15,631 nt of DNA, taken from RUG12395 sp034178705. Lineage in GTDB: Bacteria > Bacillota > Clostridia > Oscillospirales > CAG-272. The DNA lies in NCBI GenBank assembly GCA_034178705.1, contig JAXFQY010000003.1:1-15631 (forward strand), written 5' to 3'. Positions 14,169-15,631 of the stretch are shown piece after piece; the first letter of the stretch is position 1; each line of letters opens with the position of its first letter. The translations under genes were made by a program, and so were the position numbers. The notes below the pieces were generated by a model. That model was not told where the DNA came from. It made no database searches and worked only from the letters and a program-made list of their open reading frames with translations.

Positions 14169-14615
14169 ATGAAAGTCATTCTTTTGAGCGATGTACGCGG
14201 CACCGGTAAGGCGGGTGCCATTGTCAATGTCAGCGACGGTTATGCGGCAAACTTTCTGTTTCCGAAAAAGCTGGCGAAGCCTGCCGATGCCGGAAGCATG
14301 GCAGATATTAAAAATAAGGAGGCGAGCCGTCTGCACCGGATTGAAACCGAGCGTGCGGAGGCACAGGCGCTTGCCGACCGACTGAACGGAACCGTTCTGA
14401 AAATTGTCTGCCGCGCCGGTACGGACGGAAGACTTTTCGGCGCCGTGACATCCAAATCGGTTGCGGAGGAACTGAAGGCGGCGACGGGCGTGGAGGTTGA
14501 CAAGAAAAAGATTCAACTTGCCGATGCCATTAAGACCTACGGCAGCACCCAGGTGCCGATCAAACTTTATGCCGGTGTAGAAGCGACAATCACCGTTATG
14601 GTCACCGATAAATAA
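14169..14615 (+). CDS. rplI: 50S ribosomal protein L9
   Basis: The 148-residue product has the usual length of L9, which binds 23S rRNA near the L1 stalk and reaches across to neighbouring ribosomes. The N-terminal domain reads MKVILLSDVRGTGKAGAIV then VSDGYAANFLFPKKLA, matching the family consensus. A long connecting helix rich in Glu, Arg and Ala (about 45-75) follows. The C-terminal domain, from TVLKIVCRAGTDGRLFG, includes the conserved FGAVTSKSVAEEL. AAAGGAG at 14154-14160 is the ribosome binding site. The position between gdpP and dnaB is the standard arrangement in Firmicutes. Confidence 0.98.
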   Translation: MKVILLSDVRGTGKAGAIVNVSDGYAANFLFPKKLAKPADAGSMADIKNKEASRLHRIETERAEAQALADRLNGTVLKIVCRAGTDGRLFGAVTSKSVAEELKAATGVEVDKKKIQLADAIKTYGSTQVPIKLYAGVEATITVMVTDK

Positions 14616-14644
14616 GAGCCGTTTCCGGCAAAAGGACGGATTTT

Positions 14645-15631
14645 ATGGACGAACTTGCAAGAAAGCTGCCCTATTCCCAGATAGCAGAGCAGTCGGTGCT
14701 CGGCAGTGTTCTGATCGACCCGGAGTGCTTCCCCGTTATTGCGATGACGCTGAGAGCGGATGATTTTTATCTTTCGGAGCATCGCGCGATCTTTTCGGCG
14801 ATGCAGCAAATGTTTACCGAAAGCAAGCATATCGATGTTGTAACGCTGATCAACCGTCTCGCCGAGAGCGGTGCGTGCGACAAGGCGGGCGGAGTAAAAT
14901 ACATTAAACTGCTTGCTGACTCGGTCCCGACTTCCTCAAACCTGCGGGATTATGCCGGGATTGTCAGAGATAAAAGCGTCCTGCGGAAGCTGATTGACGT
15001 CTGCGGTGAGATCAGTGACACCGCTTACTCGGAGGAGGGGCGGGTTCAGGACATCATCGGCAGTGCCGAGCAGAAGATTTACGAGATTGCGAACAACAAG
15101 ACGGGAAACGATTTCCGTCCGATTGATAAAATCATCGTAAACGTAATCGAGCAGCTTGAGAAGCTTTCCAAGGAAGGGGAAAAGGAGCGCGGGCTTCAGA
15201 CCGGGTTCTCGGCGCTTGACCGGGTGCTTGTCGGGATGGGGCCCGGGGACTTTGTGCTTGTCGGCGCGCGTCCCGGTATGGGAAAAACAAGCTTCGCCCT
15301 GAACATTGCGACTAATGTTGCGCAGTCGACCGGAAAAACGGTCTGCATTTTCTCCTTGGAGATGACGGGAGAGCAGCTGGCGATGCGTATGCTTTCCTCG
15401 GAAAGCATGGTCAACAACATAGCGATGCGCACCGGAAACCTTTCGGAGGACGACTGGAACAAGCTTTGCTATGCAACCGACAAACTGTCCGCGTGCGATA
15501 TCCTTGTGGATGACACGGCAGGAATTAATGTTTCACAGATGAAGGCAAAGCTCCGCCGTGTTGATGCCAAAAAGCTCGGTCTGATTGTGATCGACTATCT
15601 GCAGCTCATGAAAGGGGATAAAAAATACGAC
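14645..15631 (+). CDS. dnaB: Replicative DNA helicase DnaB (partial, C-terminus beyond window)
   Basis: The ATG at 14645, preceded by AAAGGA (14631-14636), opens 329 codons that run off the window end. The N-terminal domain begins MDELARKLPYSQIAEQSVLG and holds the family's VPTSSNLRDYAGIV stretch; it contacts primase and stabilises the hexamer. After a linker (about 155-185) the RecA-like motor starts at GLQTGFSALDRVLVGMGPGD. Walker A is GARPGMGKT (residues 207-215, Lys214), Glu239 in FSLEMT is the likely catalytic glutamate, and Walker B is LIVIDYLQLM (Asp317). The remaining 110-120 residues, including the arginine finger, are beyond the edge. Called dnaC in Bacillus subtilis. No intein is seen up to the end of the window, although the Walker A region is a frequent intein site. 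Confidence 0.97.
   Translation, partial: MDELARKLPYSQIAEQSVLGSVLIDPECFPVIAMTLRADDFYLSEHRAIFSAMQQMFTESKHIDVVTLINRLAESGACDKAGGVKYIKLLADSVPTSSNLRDYAGIVRDKSVLRKLIDVCGEISDTAYSEEGRVQDIIGSAEQKIYEIANNKTGNDFRPIDKIIVNVIEQLEKLSKEGEKERGLQTGFSALDRVLVGMGPGDFVLVGARPGMGKTSFALNIATNVAQSTGKTVCIFSLEMTGEQLAMRMLSSESMVNNIAMRTGNLSEDDWNKLCYATDKLSACDILVDDTAGINVSQMKAKLRRVDAKKLGLIVIDYLQLMKGDKKYD

Noticed and set aside
1..15631. CRISPR arrays, tRNA or rRNA genes, prophage or intact insertion sequences
   Set aside because: No regularly spaced repeats, cloverleaf-like sequence or transposase/integrase product was seen on either strand by reading.

Overview
This window looks like chromosomal DNA from a Gram-positive, low-GC-lineage bacterium (class Clostridia), although its own base composition is moderately G+C-rich by eye. 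Three things point there. The right-hand gene order DUF2232 membrane protein - gdpP - rplI - dnaB matches yybS-yybT-rplI-dnaC of Bacillus subtilis. Xaa-Pro aminopeptidase lies beside efp, as in yqhT-efp. The small acidic zinc-ribbon protein resembles the clostridial CD1247 family. Almost every gene has a clear GGAGG-type ribosome binding site. Genus or species cannot be fixed from the sequence. No rRNA, tRNA, CRISPR array, phage gene or intact transposase was seen.

Layout. 1-919 (-): membrane half of an ABC exporter, cut by the window edge. Across a short divergent promoter region, 1086-6056 (+) holds dinB (translesion polymerase), an acyltransferase-3 membrane protein and a large multidomain GH43 lipoprotein. 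They are closely spaced and could be one transcript. 6057-6291 is a convergent gap rich in hairpins, with a 13-bp tandem repeat. 6292-7428 (-) is a second acyltransferase-3 protein. 7594-8629 (-) holds efp followed by the CD1247-like gene, ending at a strong terminator. 8891-10860 (-) is a two-gene operon: an endonuclease-IV-like TIM-barrel protein overlapping an Xaa-Pro aminopeptidase by 4 nt, with its own promoter and terminator. From a divergent promoter pair at 10881-10969, the right end (+) runs DUF2232 - gdpP - rplI - dnaB to the window edge.

How the genes work together. The right and centre-right are housekeeping: translation (EF-P, L9), replication (DnaB), c-di-AMP turnover (GdpP) and peptide trimming. 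The left-centre looks accessory. It has a surface-anchored polysaccharide-degrading lipoprotein flanked by two membrane O-acyltransferases and a translesion polymerase, suggesting glycan use or cell-surface modification, but a joint pathway is inference.

I did not find a clearly new system. The items most worth a second look are the nested hairpins at 6061-6293, the cysteine-rich tail of the CD1247-like protein, the Arg in place of the usual His in the GdpP DHHA1 glycine motif, the nearly complete endonuclease IV metal site in the TIM-barrel protein, and the inverted repeat over its promoter.
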